Positions 51,439 to 60,383 of a stretch of 64,000 bases of DNA are shown here, in pieces. The notes under the pieces were generated by a model. It was not told the DNA's origin and did not search any database. It was given only the letters and a program-made list of their open reading frames with translations. Position 1 is the first letter of the stretch; every line of letters starts with the position of its first letter. The position numbers and the translations under genes are program-made. Source of the stretch: Spirochaetota bacterium (GTDB lineage Bacteria; Spirochaetota; UBA4802; UBA5550); the NCBI GenBank assembly GCA_024276015.1, contig JAJRXZ010000032.1, forward strand, positions 1-64,000, written 5' to 3'.

Positions 51439-53346
51439 TTATACCCCCATCCTGTTTATTACCGTGTCGAGCATTCTGTCCACAGCAGTGATCACTCTGG
51501 CCGCGGCATTGTAGCCGTGCTGAAAGGCAACCATATTGGCCATCTCCTCGTCAAGATTGATCCCGGATACGGACTCTCTCAGATTGGTCAAATTTTTTAA
51601 AAGCGTTTCCTGATTGGAAATTCTGTCCTTTGCCTCTTCGCCCTGAGTTCCTATCCTTGATACTACCGCTATATAAAAATCGTTAAATGTTGAATTTGTA
51701 TCTACCATTGCATTGCTGTAACGGAGCTTTGCAAGTCTCAGCGCATTGGACCCGTCTCCGATACCGTTTGACTTATTGAAATCCCCGGTACCACCAATAT
51801 CCTTTCCTCTTGCCGCTGCGATCCTGTCAACATCGCCCAATATGGCATCCGATACCGCCATATACGCTGCGGGATCAAACTTCGGCGTAATTGTGATGTG
51901 TTCCCTTGCCGGCAGAAATTTTGCTATTTCGTTTATTCTTCTGTAATCGAAGGCTCCCTCATTTCCGCTCTGTTTCAATATGCCGGTAAGCCCCACAAGA
52001 AACTGCCCCGAGTCTTCAAGATGACGAATAATAAAATTCTTTTTGTCGGTATCCCCTGCAAGGGTTGCTTTGACCGCAAAGTGACTGTTATGGTCAATAT
52101 ATGCAACCACTCCCAGTTTCGCATCATTTATCTTCTTTATGATCGAATTTACAGTATCGGAAGAATTGTAATCCACCTGTTTAATAGATTCAAGGCCGTC
52201 ATTTGATACGAAGGTAAGAGTCCCCGAAACGCCGACGGCTGCCGAGGCGTCAACTTTATTGGTGCCGGCTACTTTGAAAATTGCAGTGATCTCTTCCACT
52301 CCGTCGTTGTTAAGGTCAAAATTGCCTTCAACATTATCGCTTACCGCAAGATGCCTGAAGAAATTCACGTTGGTCTCATTGCGCCTGCCAAACCCGTCTC
52401 TGTGGACTTCATTGGTCAAATCAACAAGGTTTACTGCAAAGGCATTAATATCATTTATATTCTCTCTTAATATTTTGTCCCTCACTTCAATGAGACCGGT
52501 TAACTGACCGCCTTTCAGTGTAACATCGGTCCCTGTTCTTTTCCACAACACTTTATGGAAACCCCCGTTTTCAGGGTCAATTACCGTTTCAAGAGGTCTG
52601 AAGACTTCTCCCTGCACCAGATTCTCCGATCCTATATAGACAATTGTTTCGTCCTTATCGCTCCTCCCCACTGATATTTCAACAAGCTCCGAAAGTTTTT
52701 CTATGAGAGCGTCCCTTTTATCCTTTAGATCATTGGGGCTGTCGCCAACAGCTTCGGATTTCAATATCCTCACATTGAGATCCCGAATATCTGAGGCATA
52801 CATGTTGATCTGTTTTACCCTGTGCACTATCTGACGGTCTGCATTCACTCTCAGCTCATAGAGCTGCCTGAAGATCATGTTGACTTCATTGCTTAGATTT
52901 ACCGCCTTTTCTTTAACCACCTCTCTTGCAGACCTTACTTCCGGATACTTAGAGAGCTCCTCCCAGGCCTTCCATAATTCGTCAAGGCGCGACCGGAGCG
53001 AATTGTCGCTGGGTTCGTTATAGATATTTTCGATCTGATAAATAAAATCGTTCTTAGATTTCCAGAAACCCATCACATTTTTTTCCGCCACAATGCGGTC
53101 ATCAATAAATGTATCTCTGATCCTCTCAATAGTTGAAACAACAGATCCCTGGCCAATATTACCGGCAATATTTGCTCTGTTCAGGGAAGGCAGATAAATC
53201 GGATCAACGGAATTAATAACTACTCTCTGCCTTGAGTAATCCTTATTCTCCGCATTAGATATATTATGCCCCGTAACATGCAGCGCCTGCTGATGAGACA
53301 TGAGTCCCTTTTTGCCGATCTCCAACCCCATAAATGTACTTGCCAT
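51439..53346 (-). CDS. flgK: Hook-filament junction protein FlgK (HAP1)
   Basis: First junction protein between hook and filament. 635 residues, starting FMGLEIGKKGLMSHQQALHV, TGHNISNAENKDYSRQRVV and ending GINLDEEMANMVAFQHGYNA and AARVITAVDRMLDTVINRMG, all diagnostic. Larger than enteric FlgK (547), with an inserted beta domain about residues 340-440. GGAGG lies upstream of the ATG. Second gene of the flgN-flgK-flgL-fliW-csrA operon. Confidence 0.95.
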   Translation of the reverse strand: MASTFMGLEIGKKGLMSHQQALHVTGHNISNAENKDYSRQRVVINSVDPIYLPSLNRANIAGNIGQGSVVSTIERIRDTFIDDRIVAEKNVMGFWKSKNDFIYQIENIYNEPSDNSLRSRLDELWKAWEELSKYPEVRSAREVVKEKAVNLSNEVNMIFRQLYELRVNADRQIVHRVKQINMYASDIRDLNVRILKSEAVGDSPNDLKDKRDALIEKLSELVEISVGRSDKDETIVYIGSENLVQGEVFRPLETVIDPENGGFHKVLWKRTGTDVTLKGGQLTGLIEVRDKILRENINDINAFAVNLVDLTNEVHRDGFGRRNETNVNFFRHLAVSDNVEGNFDLNNDGVEEITAIFKVAGTNKVDASAAVGVSGTLTFVSNDGLESIKQVDYNSSDTVNSIIKKINDAKLGVVAYIDHNSHFAVKATLAGDTDKKNFIIRHLEDSGQFLVGLTGILKQSGNEGAFDYRRINEIAKFLPAREHITITPKFDPAAYMAVSDAILGDVDRIAAARGKDIGGTGDFNKSNGIGDGSNALRLAKLRYSNAMVDTNSTFNDFYIAVVSRIGTQGEEAKDRISNQETLLKNLTNLRESVSGINLDEEMANMVAFQHGYNAAARVITAVDRMLDTVINRMGV

Positions 53347-53362
53347 ATTATTCCTCCTTTAA

Positions 53363-53872
53363 TCAGACAGTACGGTTAAACAGAAGGGAATCTGCTGCTT
53401 TTCTGTTCTCTTCTCTGCCGTCTTTTCCGTAACCTTCATTTATTGCGGTTCTGTTTTTTAATCCCGAAATAAGTATATTGAAAAATTCCATGTTGTCATT
53501 AAGTATTTTTTCATTCGTCCTTACGAGCCCTTCCGTTTTCATCATTATATTCTTTAATTCCATTCCCAGTTCCAGAAGATGATGAGAAGAGTCCTCGTCC
53601 ATGGATAACACTATATCCTTCAGCGTTATTTCTCTCTGTAAATCATCAAGGTTGTTCATCCTACTGTATTCGTCAATCAACTGCTCCCTCTCCTTTTCGA
53701 TGAGTTCAAGTTTAGAAAAAAGTTTATCCTGCTCGATTGACAGTTTTTCCAGATTCTCCCAGTCTTTTTTTATAAGGGCTTCGCTCTTTTCTCTCTCAAG
53801 ATCATACAGGCATGTGTAAATATTATTTTCTTCGGTTAAAATTCTCTCCATATCGACTACGGGCCTGAACAT
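53363..53872 (-). CDS. flgN: Flagellar export chaperone FlgN-like protein
   Basis: A 169-residue helical protein immediately upstream of flgK, where the FlgN chaperone of FlgK and FlgL is found. Coiled-coil from about residues 10-125 (LEREKSEALIKKDWENLEKL, KLELIEKEREQLIDEY) with a disordered end containing NRTAINEGYGKDGREENRK. Sequence similarity is low, as usual for FlgN, so the call rests mainly on structure and position. Start at ATG 53872 chosen because GGAGG is six bases upstream; an in-frame start at 53899 lacks a good site. Confidence 0.78.
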   Translation of the reverse strand: MFRPVVDMERILTEENNIYTCLYDLEREKSEALIKKDWENLEKLSIEQDKLFSKLELIEKEREQLIDEYSRMNNLDDLQREITLKDIVLSMDEDSSHHLLELGMELKNIMMKTEGLVRTNEKILNDNMEFFNILISGLKNRTAINEGYGKDGREENRKAADSLLFNRTV

Positions 53873-54124
53873 ATTTTTACCTCCATAAAACTGCCGCATA
53901 TTTAATACTTTTCCGGTTTATTTATCGGATTTTTTTAAGAATTTAATGAGGATATTTCTTGCCGGCGGATGTGCACGAAGGCCCCCAACTCTCAAAACCA
54001 TTATAATTGCAAATAAAATATTTTCAGGACTATACTATTTTTTGTATCATCAAATAAATTGTATTGACACACAATAAATATTATATAGAATATAATTACA
54101 CCAACAACGGAGGGAATTTAATCT

Positions 54125-55363
54125 ATGCAATTAAAGAGATTTGCTTACCTAATGCTTATTGTTCTGTTTGTTTTTTCATGTACATCAAAATCCAAAAAAG
54201 ATACCGGCGCAAAAAAGTATCCGCCTAAAATTTCAGGCAATACTATGGAAGTTTACTACCCGGACGGTTCAATTCTCGGGAAGGGTAAAATTACTCCCGA
54301 TAAAGCCAAAAACGGCGCCTGGACAATATATTATAAAGGCAATAAAGGAAAAATCAAAGCCAAAGGAAATTTTAAGAATAATAAAAAAGATGGTCCATGG
54401 GTCGGTTTCTACGAAAACGGAAAGAAAATGTTTGAAGCATCATACGTCAATAATCAGATCCATGGCAAACAGGTATTGTATTACGATACCGGGAAAAAGA
54501 AGATGGAAGCTCTATACAAATATGGAAAACTCAACGGCGAAAAGATCACATATTTCCCCAATGGCAAAATTCAGTCCAAATCGTCATACAGAGATAATAA
54601 ACTGAACGGGCCCAGTACAACCTACTACAAAAACGGGATATCGCAGGCAGAATATATTTACAGGAATAATAAAAAAGAGGGTATTTCAAAAGAATATTAC
54701 CCAAACGGCAAACTTAAAACAAATTCATATTACAGCAATGACAAATTGAACGGGGCCTACTATCAGAACTGGCCTAACGGAAAAAAGAAGATGCTCGGCA
54801 AATACAGAGCAGGAAAAAAAACCGGCCCCTGGAAATTTTTTCATACAAACGGACGGCTAAAAATGACCGGGAACATGATCGATGACAAGATGTCGGGACA
54901 CTGGAAAATGTATTACCCAACGGGGCAGCTTGAATCGGAAGGATCCTTTAAGAATAATCAGCAGACAGGCATCTGGACTTACTACGACAAAAAGAAACTT
55001 ATAACTAAAAAATTAACGCTCAAAGGGGCCATGGTAAGCGGGCCATGCTGGCTTTACAAAAACGGTAAAATAATCGGCGAATTTAAAATGACAGGACTGC
55101 CGAAAAATCCCAAAAAGAACGGTATAGGTAAAGAATTTTACCCCAACGGTAAAATAAAATCTATGGGCAGCTACATGATGAACAAAAAAACCGGAAAATT
55201 TAAAGAATATCATCCAAACGGCAAACTCATGGCCGAAGGCGAATATATGAACGGCAAAAGAAACGGCACATGGATATTTTATCTAAATGACGGAGTTACG
55301 AAAGATAACAGTAAATCCGGTTACTATATGATGGGCAGATTAAATAAAAAATTAAATATGTAA
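54125..55363 (+). CDS. Lipoprotein of MORN-like (YwqK-type) repeats
   Basis: A 412-residue lipoprotein: signal peptide with FVFSC lipobox (Cys19), then about sixteen to seventeen repeats of about 22-24 residues of the form YYPNGKLKxxxxYxNxKxxGPW, e.g. EYYPNGKLKTNSYYSNDKLN and KFFHTNGRLKMTGNMIDDK. This is the MORN_2/YwqK family of beta repeats, found with toxins in some bacteria and in surface proteins of spirochaetes and fusobacteria. No toxin lies nearby. The product is probably anchored in a membrane, facing periplasm or outside. Transcribed alone. Confidence 0.85.
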   Translation: MQLKRFAYLMLIVLFVFSCTSKSKKDTGAKKYPPKISGNTMEVYYPDGSILGKGKITPDKAKNGAWTIYYKGNKGKIKAKGNFKNNKKDGPWVGFYENGKKMFEASYVNNQIHGKQVLYYDTGKKKMEALYKYGKLNGEKITYFPNGKIQSKSSYRDNKLNGPSTTYYKNGISQAEYIYRNNKKEGISKEYYPNGKLKTNSYYSNDKLNGAYYQNWPNGKKKMLGKYRAGKKTGPWKFFHTNGRLKMTGNMIDDKMSGHWKMYYPTGQLESEGSFKNNQQTGIWTYYDKKKLITKKLTLKGAMVSGPCWLYKNGKIIGEFKMTGLPKNPKKNGIGKEFYPNGKIKSMGSYMMNKKTGKFKEYHPNGKLMAEGEYMNGKRNGTWIFYLNDGVTKDNSKSGYYMMGRLNKKLNM

Positions 55364-55371
55364 AATATAAG

Positions 55372-55398
55372 GAAGCAGCGTCAGCCTGATGCTGCTTC
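55372..55398. terminator. Hairpin between two converging genes
   Basis: gaagcagc (55372-55379) and gctgcttc (55391-55398) pair exactly around an 11-base loop, 8 bases after the repeat lipoprotein and just beyond the end of the minus-strand gene at 55403, so it can serve both. Confidence 0.65.
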
Positions 55399-55402
55399 TC
55401 AT

Positions 55403-56500
55403 TTATTGCTGTTTTTCTTCCAGCATCTCAAGGAACTCATCATAGTTGACCTCGCTGATTGCGTCAATATTTGTTATTTCAACCCCCACTTTAATTATAC
55501 TGTTTTCCATAAAAGATATATTTCTGACAATTGCTCCCACCATGGCTTTTTTCATAGTCGGAAGCATAACTTCAAAGCTCACAATACTGTCCTGTTTAAA
55601 ATATCTTGTTGTCCTTCTGTCTCTGAAAACAATACCCAGTCCTTTTTTCGACATATCGGAAACAAGCAGTCTCTCCGAAGCAGGTTGAAAAAAGTTATCT
55701 TTTCTGAAAAGCTCATTTATAACAACCGACATCCTTTTGATCTTTGATAAATGCCCGTCACTCATTGCCGTTGAATTATTTACCTGAACATAACCGTATG
55801 GGATCGTATTTCTTATTAACACGGGACAGGATATCTCGGAGATCAATTCCTTTTTCCCGGATAGTTTATAATCTTTTGAATATATGTTGTTCAAATAGAA
55901 ATTGTGCATCTTTTTCGTCTTTTCGCCGGGCTCGCTGTTTATGTCGGATATAAAAAAGGGAGTGGGGTTTTTTGCAAAATACTTCATTCTTACATCGCCC
56001 TTTCCTTCATGGACGAAGCTGATCATTACATTTTCGAACTGTTTGGACAGATCAAACTTTATCATTTCTTTTATATTATCAATTTTTTTCGAATTCATTG
56101 AAAGTTCGTTTTTTACAATAAAATCCGAAATGATCTTTTCAATGTAAATCACATTTTTGCTCTGGCCCTCGCCGCCCACCGTTTTACGATCTTCTCTGCG
56201 CGTTAAAGACAATATTTGAAACTGTTCCGGAAGGAATATAAAGGTATCTTCGTTCCTTTCAAGAAATTTCATCTTCGCATTTATTGTGGCTCCTCTGGTT
56301 CTGGAAAACAGAGTGATCCTCTCAGGAAGATTTTGCACACGGGGGATCCGGAAAGCAACACGGCCGTCCGAATAACCGAGAAATTGAAGATAGATATTTC
56401 CACTCTTTGTTTTCAGAAAAACATTTCCCCCCATATAATATTCATTGATCATCTCTCCGAAGAGAGCCGGGTCTGTTATTGTTTTAATCTGAGCAGTCAT
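55403..56500 (-). CDS. PilZ-like protein with a long insert between its two c-di-GMP motifs (DUF1577-like)
   Basis: A 365-residue soluble protein resembling DUF1577 proteins of Leptospira. An N-terminal beta domain (about 20-95) leads to LTRREDRKTV, whose RxxxR (Arg101, Arg105) fits the PilZ arginine motif; DMSKKG (Asp282, Ser284, Gly287), the second PilZ motif, lies almost 180 residues later, then a beta-rich C-terminal part. The insert is helical and contains FVHEGKGDVRMKYFAKNP. If both motifs join in one fold, it is a c-di-GMP receptor, fitting the two EAL proteins of this window. Transcribed alone, converging with the repeat lipoprotein. Confidence 0.75.
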   Translation of the reverse strand: MTAQIKTITDPALFGEMINEYYMGGNVFLKTKSGNIYLQFLGYSDGRVAFRIPRVQNLPERITLFSRTRGATINAKMKFLERNEDTFIFLPEQFQILSLTRREDRKTVGGEGQSKNVIYIEKIISDFIVKNELSMNSKKIDNIKEMIKFDLSKQFENVMISFVHEGKGDVRMKYFAKNPTPFFISDINSEPGEKTKKMHNFYLNNIYSKDYKLSGKKELISEISCPVLIRNTIPYGYVQVNNSTAMSDGHLSKIKRMSVVINELFRKDNFFQPASERLLVSDMSKKGLGIVFRDRRTTRYFKQDSIVSFEVMLPTMKKAMVGAIVRNISFMENSIIKVGVEITNIDAISEVNYDEFLEMLEEKQQ

Positions 56501-56603
56501 TTGTTCCTTTTTATAATAATTATATTATATATTACCTCCATACTAACAATTAAAAACCAATTATTCAATTAATAAATAAATTTTCACCGCAATTTTTATT
56601 ATT

Positions 56604-57281
56604 CTATACTATTTCCCCATCCATAAGAGAAATGGTTCTTTCAGTAAGCGAAGCAATTCCCGGATCGTGAGTTACAATCAGGATAGTAGTATTGTTCTCT
56701 CTGCCAAGCTCTAACAGAATTTCAGTAAGATTTTTTGAATTCTCACTGTCAAGGCTTCCTGTTGGCTCATCAGCAAGAATAATATCGGGCTTGCCTACAA
56801 TAGCCCTTGCAACTGCGATTCTCTGGCATTCGCCTCCGGATAACTCTGCAGGAAGATGATGCGCTCTGTTCGAGAGACCGAACCTTTCCAGGAGATCCTT
56901 TGCAATAGATTTTGCTCTGCTCTTCCTCATCCTGCCGATAAGAAGAGGCATCATTATATTCTCCAGAGCATTAAACTCTGTAAGAAGATTATGCTGCTGA
57001 AAAATAAAACCTATATGCTTATTCCTGAATCCCGAGAGGTCTTCCACGGAAAAATCAGAAACATCCTTTCCAAGTAAATTAAGAGTTCCATTGTTAAAAC
57101 TGTCAAGGCATCCGATCAAATTAAGAAGCGTTGATTTACCCGCACCTGAAGGCCCTACAATAGCGGCAATCTCACCCTGCCCTATCTCAAGAGAAATTCC
57201 CTTTAAAACTTTAAGGGCGTTCCTTCCGTATCCGTATACTTTCTCCAGATCGCTGCATTTTATTGCATGAGTCTTTTCCAT
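56604..57281 (-). CDS. lolD: ABC transporter ATPase, LolD type
   Basis: ATPase of an exporter that extracts lipoproteins from the inner membrane or drives a related MacB-type process. Walker A GPSGAGKSTLLNLIG, Q-loop FIFQQHNLLTEFNALEN, signature ELSGGECQRIAVARAIV, Walker B IILADEPTGSLDSENS and H-loop TILIVTHDPGIAS are all intact. Start is ATG 57281 (MEKTHAIKC...) because AAGGAG lies six bases upstream; an ATG at 57299 would overlap the permease by 8 bases but lacks a site. Follows lolC/E directly. Confidence 0.9.
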   Translation of the reverse strand: MEKTHAIKCSDLEKVYGYGRNALKVLKGISLEIGQGEIAAIVGPSGAGKSTLLNLIGCLDSFNNGTLNLLGKDVSDFSVEDLSGFRNKHIGFIFQQHNLLTEFNALENIMMPLLIGRMRKSRAKSIAKDLLERFGLSNRAHHLPAELSGGECQRIAVARAIVGKPDIILADEPTGSLDSENSKNLTEILLELGRENNTTILIVTHDPGIASLTERTISLMDGEIV

Positions 57282-57291
57282 GTGCCGCTCC

Positions 57292-58596
57292 TTATTCATA
57301 CCTGATCGTTTCCACGGGCTTTAACCTTGAGGCGCTCCATGCCGGGAAAATTGCGGCAACCGTTGAAAGAAAGACTGCAATAATTGAGATAAAAACAACA
57401 AATTCGGGCTTTACTTCCGTTGGTATTGTGTCAATATAGTAAACATTCGTAGGAACAATAACGATCTTTTCAAACCTGCCAAGCTTTAACAGCTCATATG
57501 CAAAGGCCATAACAACGTTGAGAGACTGTTCCACCCATCTTATTATTGCTTCCAGATTTAGGGCCGCCGCAAGACCGAAAATAACTCCCGTAACCGACCC
57601 GAGCACTCCTATGAGAAATCCTTCAAGGATAAAGATTATCATTATGGATTTCGGTTTTGCCCCCATCGATTTGAGAACGCCTATTGCCTTCCTCTTCTCC
57701 ATTACAACCATTGCAAGCGTACCCATAATTGTAAAACCGGCCGAAACAATAACAAGAAAAAGAATTATCGTCATAATCAATTTTTCCAGTCTCAGAGCAT
57801 AAAAGAGATTCTGATTTTTCTCTTCCGCTGTCATGGGGATATATTCAAATCCTATCTCAGCCTGGATCTTTGACGACATTGAATTCATCTTATAAACATC
57901 ATTAATTTTTACTCCGATCCCCCAGGCTATATTGCCCACGGAATAGAGTCTCTGAGCCTGCTTCAGGGACATTAAAATAAGCCTTGTATCAAAATCATAA
58001 TATCCGGTTTTAAAATAACCGAGAACTTTAAACTTTCCCATACCGGGAACCACGCCTTCCCTGGCCGTTAGTCTTCCCTTCGGCACAATTACTTCTATCC
58101 AATCGCCTATTGCTATATTATAGTTCAGGGCCATTTCCGAACCTATATAAACTCCCCGTTTCCCTGTAAATTCCTTCTCACCTTCGGTAATGAATTTTTT
58201 TATATGAGCAGGCATTTTCCCCTTACTGCCCATGCCCCTTATCATTACATATGTAATATTTTTTCTGAATCTTAACAATCCCTGTCCCTGAATAAAGGGG
58301 TCCGCAGATACAACTCCCGACACTTTTTTGATCTTCTCGGTTAATTCTCTATAATTTGTGATGGTATCTCCCTTTCTGGAACCGTACATATTGGAAACGG
58401 TAATATGAGCCTCAACATCCAGGATCTTATCTTTGATCTGAGCCTGAAAACCGTTCATTACGGATATTACAATTATAAGTATAAAAACACCGATAAAAAC
58501 AATGACAATCGAGAGCAGTGTATTAAACGAAATAAATCCCTGACTCTTTTTGGATTTAAGATATCTGAAACCCACAAATAATTCGTAAAGACTCAT
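57292..58596 (-). CDS. Lipoprotein-releasing ABC permease, LolC/LolE family
   Basis: 434 residues with four membrane helices and a large periplasmic domain (about 50-265) between the first two, the FtsX/MacB layout. N-terminus FVGFRYLKSKKSQGFISFNT and C-terminal FSAIFPAWSASRLKPVETI-type end (AIFPAWSASRLKPVETIRYE) are characteristic of LolC/E. One fused or symmetrical permease gene rather than separate LolC and LolE is common outside Gammaproteobacteria. Overlaps the end region of the ATPase gene and starts three bases after a small lipoprotein. Confidence 0.88.
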   Translation of the reverse strand: MSLYELFVGFRYLKSKKSQGFISFNTLLSIVIVFIGVFILIIVISVMNGFQAQIKDKILDVEAHITVSNMYGSRKGDTITNYRELTEKIKKVSGVVSADPFIQGQGLLRFRKNITYVMIRGMGSKGKMPAHIKKFITEGEKEFTGKRGVYIGSEMALNYNIAIGDWIEVIVPKGRLTAREGVVPGMGKFKVLGYFKTGYYDFDTRLILMSLKQAQRLYSVGNIAWGIGVKINDVYKMNSMSSKIQAEIGFEYIPMTAEEKNQNLFYALRLEKLIMTIILFLVIVSAGFTIMGTLAMVVMEKRKAIGVLKSMGAKPKSIMIIFILEGFLIGVLGSVTGVIFGLAAALNLEAIIRWVEQSLNVVMAFAYELLKLGRFEKIVIVPTNVYYIDTIPTEVKPEFVVFISIIAVFLSTVAAIFPAWSASRLKPVETIRYE

Positions 58597-58599
58597 AGT

Positions 58600-59049
58600 T
58601 TACCTTTTATTATTCACCTTAATGAGTGTTCTGTTATGCATCAGCCAGCCCCTCTTCTCTTTTTCTCCATTAACATATTTAATAAAAAGAAGGTCTCCCT
58701 TAATGTAACCGAGCGCCTTTTTGGTTTTTCTGTTTACTGTATTACATTGGAAAATAACTCTTCTCTGTCTGTAGCTGCTTCCGGTATGATCCTTTTTAAT
58801 AATTTTATCATCAGAGTCTTCGATCTTTATTATAGCAATCTCTGTAAAATAATACTCTTTATAAATTTCCCTGAAAACAGCCTGACTTTTGGGAAAAGCC
58901 TCATGCTTTTTATATTCATTATAATTCAGCGTTTTTACGGCTTTTGCCCATCTCTGTAAAATAAATTCCGGTTCAACAAATTTCTTCTTCTTTTTACAGG
59001 AAGGCGAAACCAGCAAAAGAACCAATATGGAGAACATTACCTTCTTCAT
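58600..59049 (-). CDS. Small lipoprotein, function unknown
   Basis: A 149-residue protein with a short signal peptide ending LVSPSC (Cys18 lipobox) followed by a run of five lysines, then a compact mixed domain with a helical RWAKAVKTLNYNEYKKHEAF and a beta half (YRQRRVIFQCNTVNRKTKKA). It lies three bases before the LolC/E-type permease and is probably its operon partner, perhaps a substrate or accessory. Family not recognised. Confidence 0.75.
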   Translation of the reverse strand: MKKVMFSILVLLLVSPSCKKKKKFVEPEFILQRWAKAVKTLNYNEYKKHEAFPKSQAVFREIYKEYYFTEIAIIKIEDSDDKIIKKDHTGSSYRQRRVIFQCNTVNRKTKKALGYIKGDLLFIKYVNGEKEKRGWLMHNRTLIKVNNKR

Positions 59050-59490
59050 AAAATATCCCGAACTTTATTTTTACCAGAGATAAAACAAAGAATTGCAGTT
59101 GATATTTTTTTGTCATTTACTTTTTGTATAAATTTGAAAAGCCCTTACTCTATAAGGGCACTTTAACGTGTGCGCTCAGGACAGGGATGGACCAACACCG
59201 TGTAAAAACTGCGCTTCAATATTGCCGACATATATTATAGAGGGGGACATAAATATTACTTGCCTGCATTTAACGGAGGATTCTGTCCGTTCCAATCCGA
59301 ATATCTATTCCCTGTAATAAACTGGTACACCTGAACAAAAAGGGGAATCCACTGTTTTCTTTTATCTCATTTTAAGTCTCCCCAGATTCAGGTACAGGGC
59401 CTCGCCTTTACCTCCCCTTTAAAATCTTCTTCAACAATTGCAATAATCTTCCCGCTCATAGCATAAATATCTTTTGTTAAAATTATTATC
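59050..59490. other. Intergenic region, possible gene remnant
   Basis: No intact gene. On the minus strand 59256-59366 reads 36 codons that look protein-like (WIPLFVQVYQFITGNRYSD, then WNGQNPPLNAGK and a stop) with a stop directly before them and no start, a possible decayed 3' end. A short stem with aagcccttactctataagggc occurs near 59137-59160. Confidence 0.35.
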
Positions 59491-60057
59491 TCAGATCAAA
59501 CCCAGTTCCTTTTCGCCGAAAACCTGAGCGGAAAATTTTTCTATCTTTGTTCCCTCGCGCTTCCATGAATCTGCGGGAAGCCCGGCCTTGTAGCAGGTAT
59601 GTTCAAGGAAAGTGTTTCTGTCCCACCCGTATTCCGCTGCCACTTGGGGAAGAAGCAGGCCGGAATTAAATCCCCTTGTAATAATAAGCCCGTCTCTGCC
59701 TGCAACGATATCCGAAACATTTTTTACAGTCTCAATGGGACTTAAAATTGAGATTTCAATGTCAATATCTTTATATTCCTCTTTTGTAAGAGGGCTGAAC
59801 CTTGGATCTTTGAAAGCCGACGACAGGGACATCTCTTTTATAGTTTCAGGGATCGCCCTGGTACCGATAATATTGCCTATACATCCTCTGAGTTTTCCCT
59901 TAAGATGAAGCGTAACAAAGGCCCCGCATTTATTGCCGTATATTTCATCTTTAAAATCAAGATCGCCTATATCCGTTTCAACCTTCAACGCCTCGGCTAT
60001 GGTCTTTCTCGCCAGCCTGATCAAAGCTGCCTGCTGTTCTCTGTTAAGTTCTATCAT
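59491..60057 (-). CDS. AMMECR1-domain protein
   Basis: A 188-residue AMMECR1 (AmmeMemoRadiSam protein A) family member; the signature LRGCIGNIIGTRAIPETI is intact, with SAFKDPRFSPLTKEEYKDID, SILSPIETV and GRDGLIITRGFNSGLLLPQV plus YKAGLPADSWKR. The molecular activity of the family is unknown. In many bacteria it is encoded with a Memo protein and a radical SAM partner; neither is adjacent here. Start ATG 60057 has GAGG seven bases upstream. Confidence 0.9.
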   Translation of the reverse strand: MIELNREQQAALIRLARKTIAEALKVETDIGDLDFKDEIYGNKCGAFVTLHLKGKLRGCIGNIIGTRAIPETIKEMSLSSAFKDPRFSPLTKEEYKDIDIEISILSPIETVKNVSDIVAGRDGLIITRGFNSGLLLPQVAAEYGWDRNTFLEHTCYKAGLPADSWKREGTKIEKFSAQVFGEKELGLI

Positions 60058-60175
60058 CACGCAACCTCTTTCTCATCAATAACCCGGCAAAGCAGGAATA
60101 GTGTTATGCTATTATGACAATATATAATACTTCCAAAACAATTTGTCCACAACATTTATACTCCCTTTAATATTT

Positions 60176-60193
60176 TGTTACATTTATGTTACA
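60176..60193 (+). repeat. Direct repeat TGTTACA upstream of amtB
   Basis: TGTTACA occurs at 60176-60182 and 60187-60193, 11 bases apart start to start, i.e. about one helical turn, just before the amtB promoter candidate. A regulator of nitrogen assimilation could bind there, but no known box fits exactly. Confidence 0.3.
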
Positions 60194-60250
60194 ACTCTAT
60201 TACAGTAATGTTAAATTATTTAAAATCCCATACAGTTAAAATATATGACA

Positions 60251-60279
60251 TTGACACAGCAATATACAATTTCTATTCT
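60251..60279 (+). promoter_or_regulatory. Candidate amtB promoter
   Basis: TTGACA (60251-60256) and TATTCT (60274-60279) with exactly 17 bases between. About 100 bases before the start codon. No sigma-54 -24/-12 element was seen. Confidence 0.5.
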
Positions 60280-60383
60280 TTCATTTATACTTATAGATCA
60301 GCAACATTTTATACTAATTGTATGAATTAAAACTTAATTTACTATACCTGTAATTTAATTATTTTTTTCCAAGGAGTTTAAAT

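Noticed and set aside
59256-59375. In-frame TGA before the remnant as a selenocysteine codon
   Set aside because: Reading upstream of the TGA meets another TGA within eight codons and shows no coding character.
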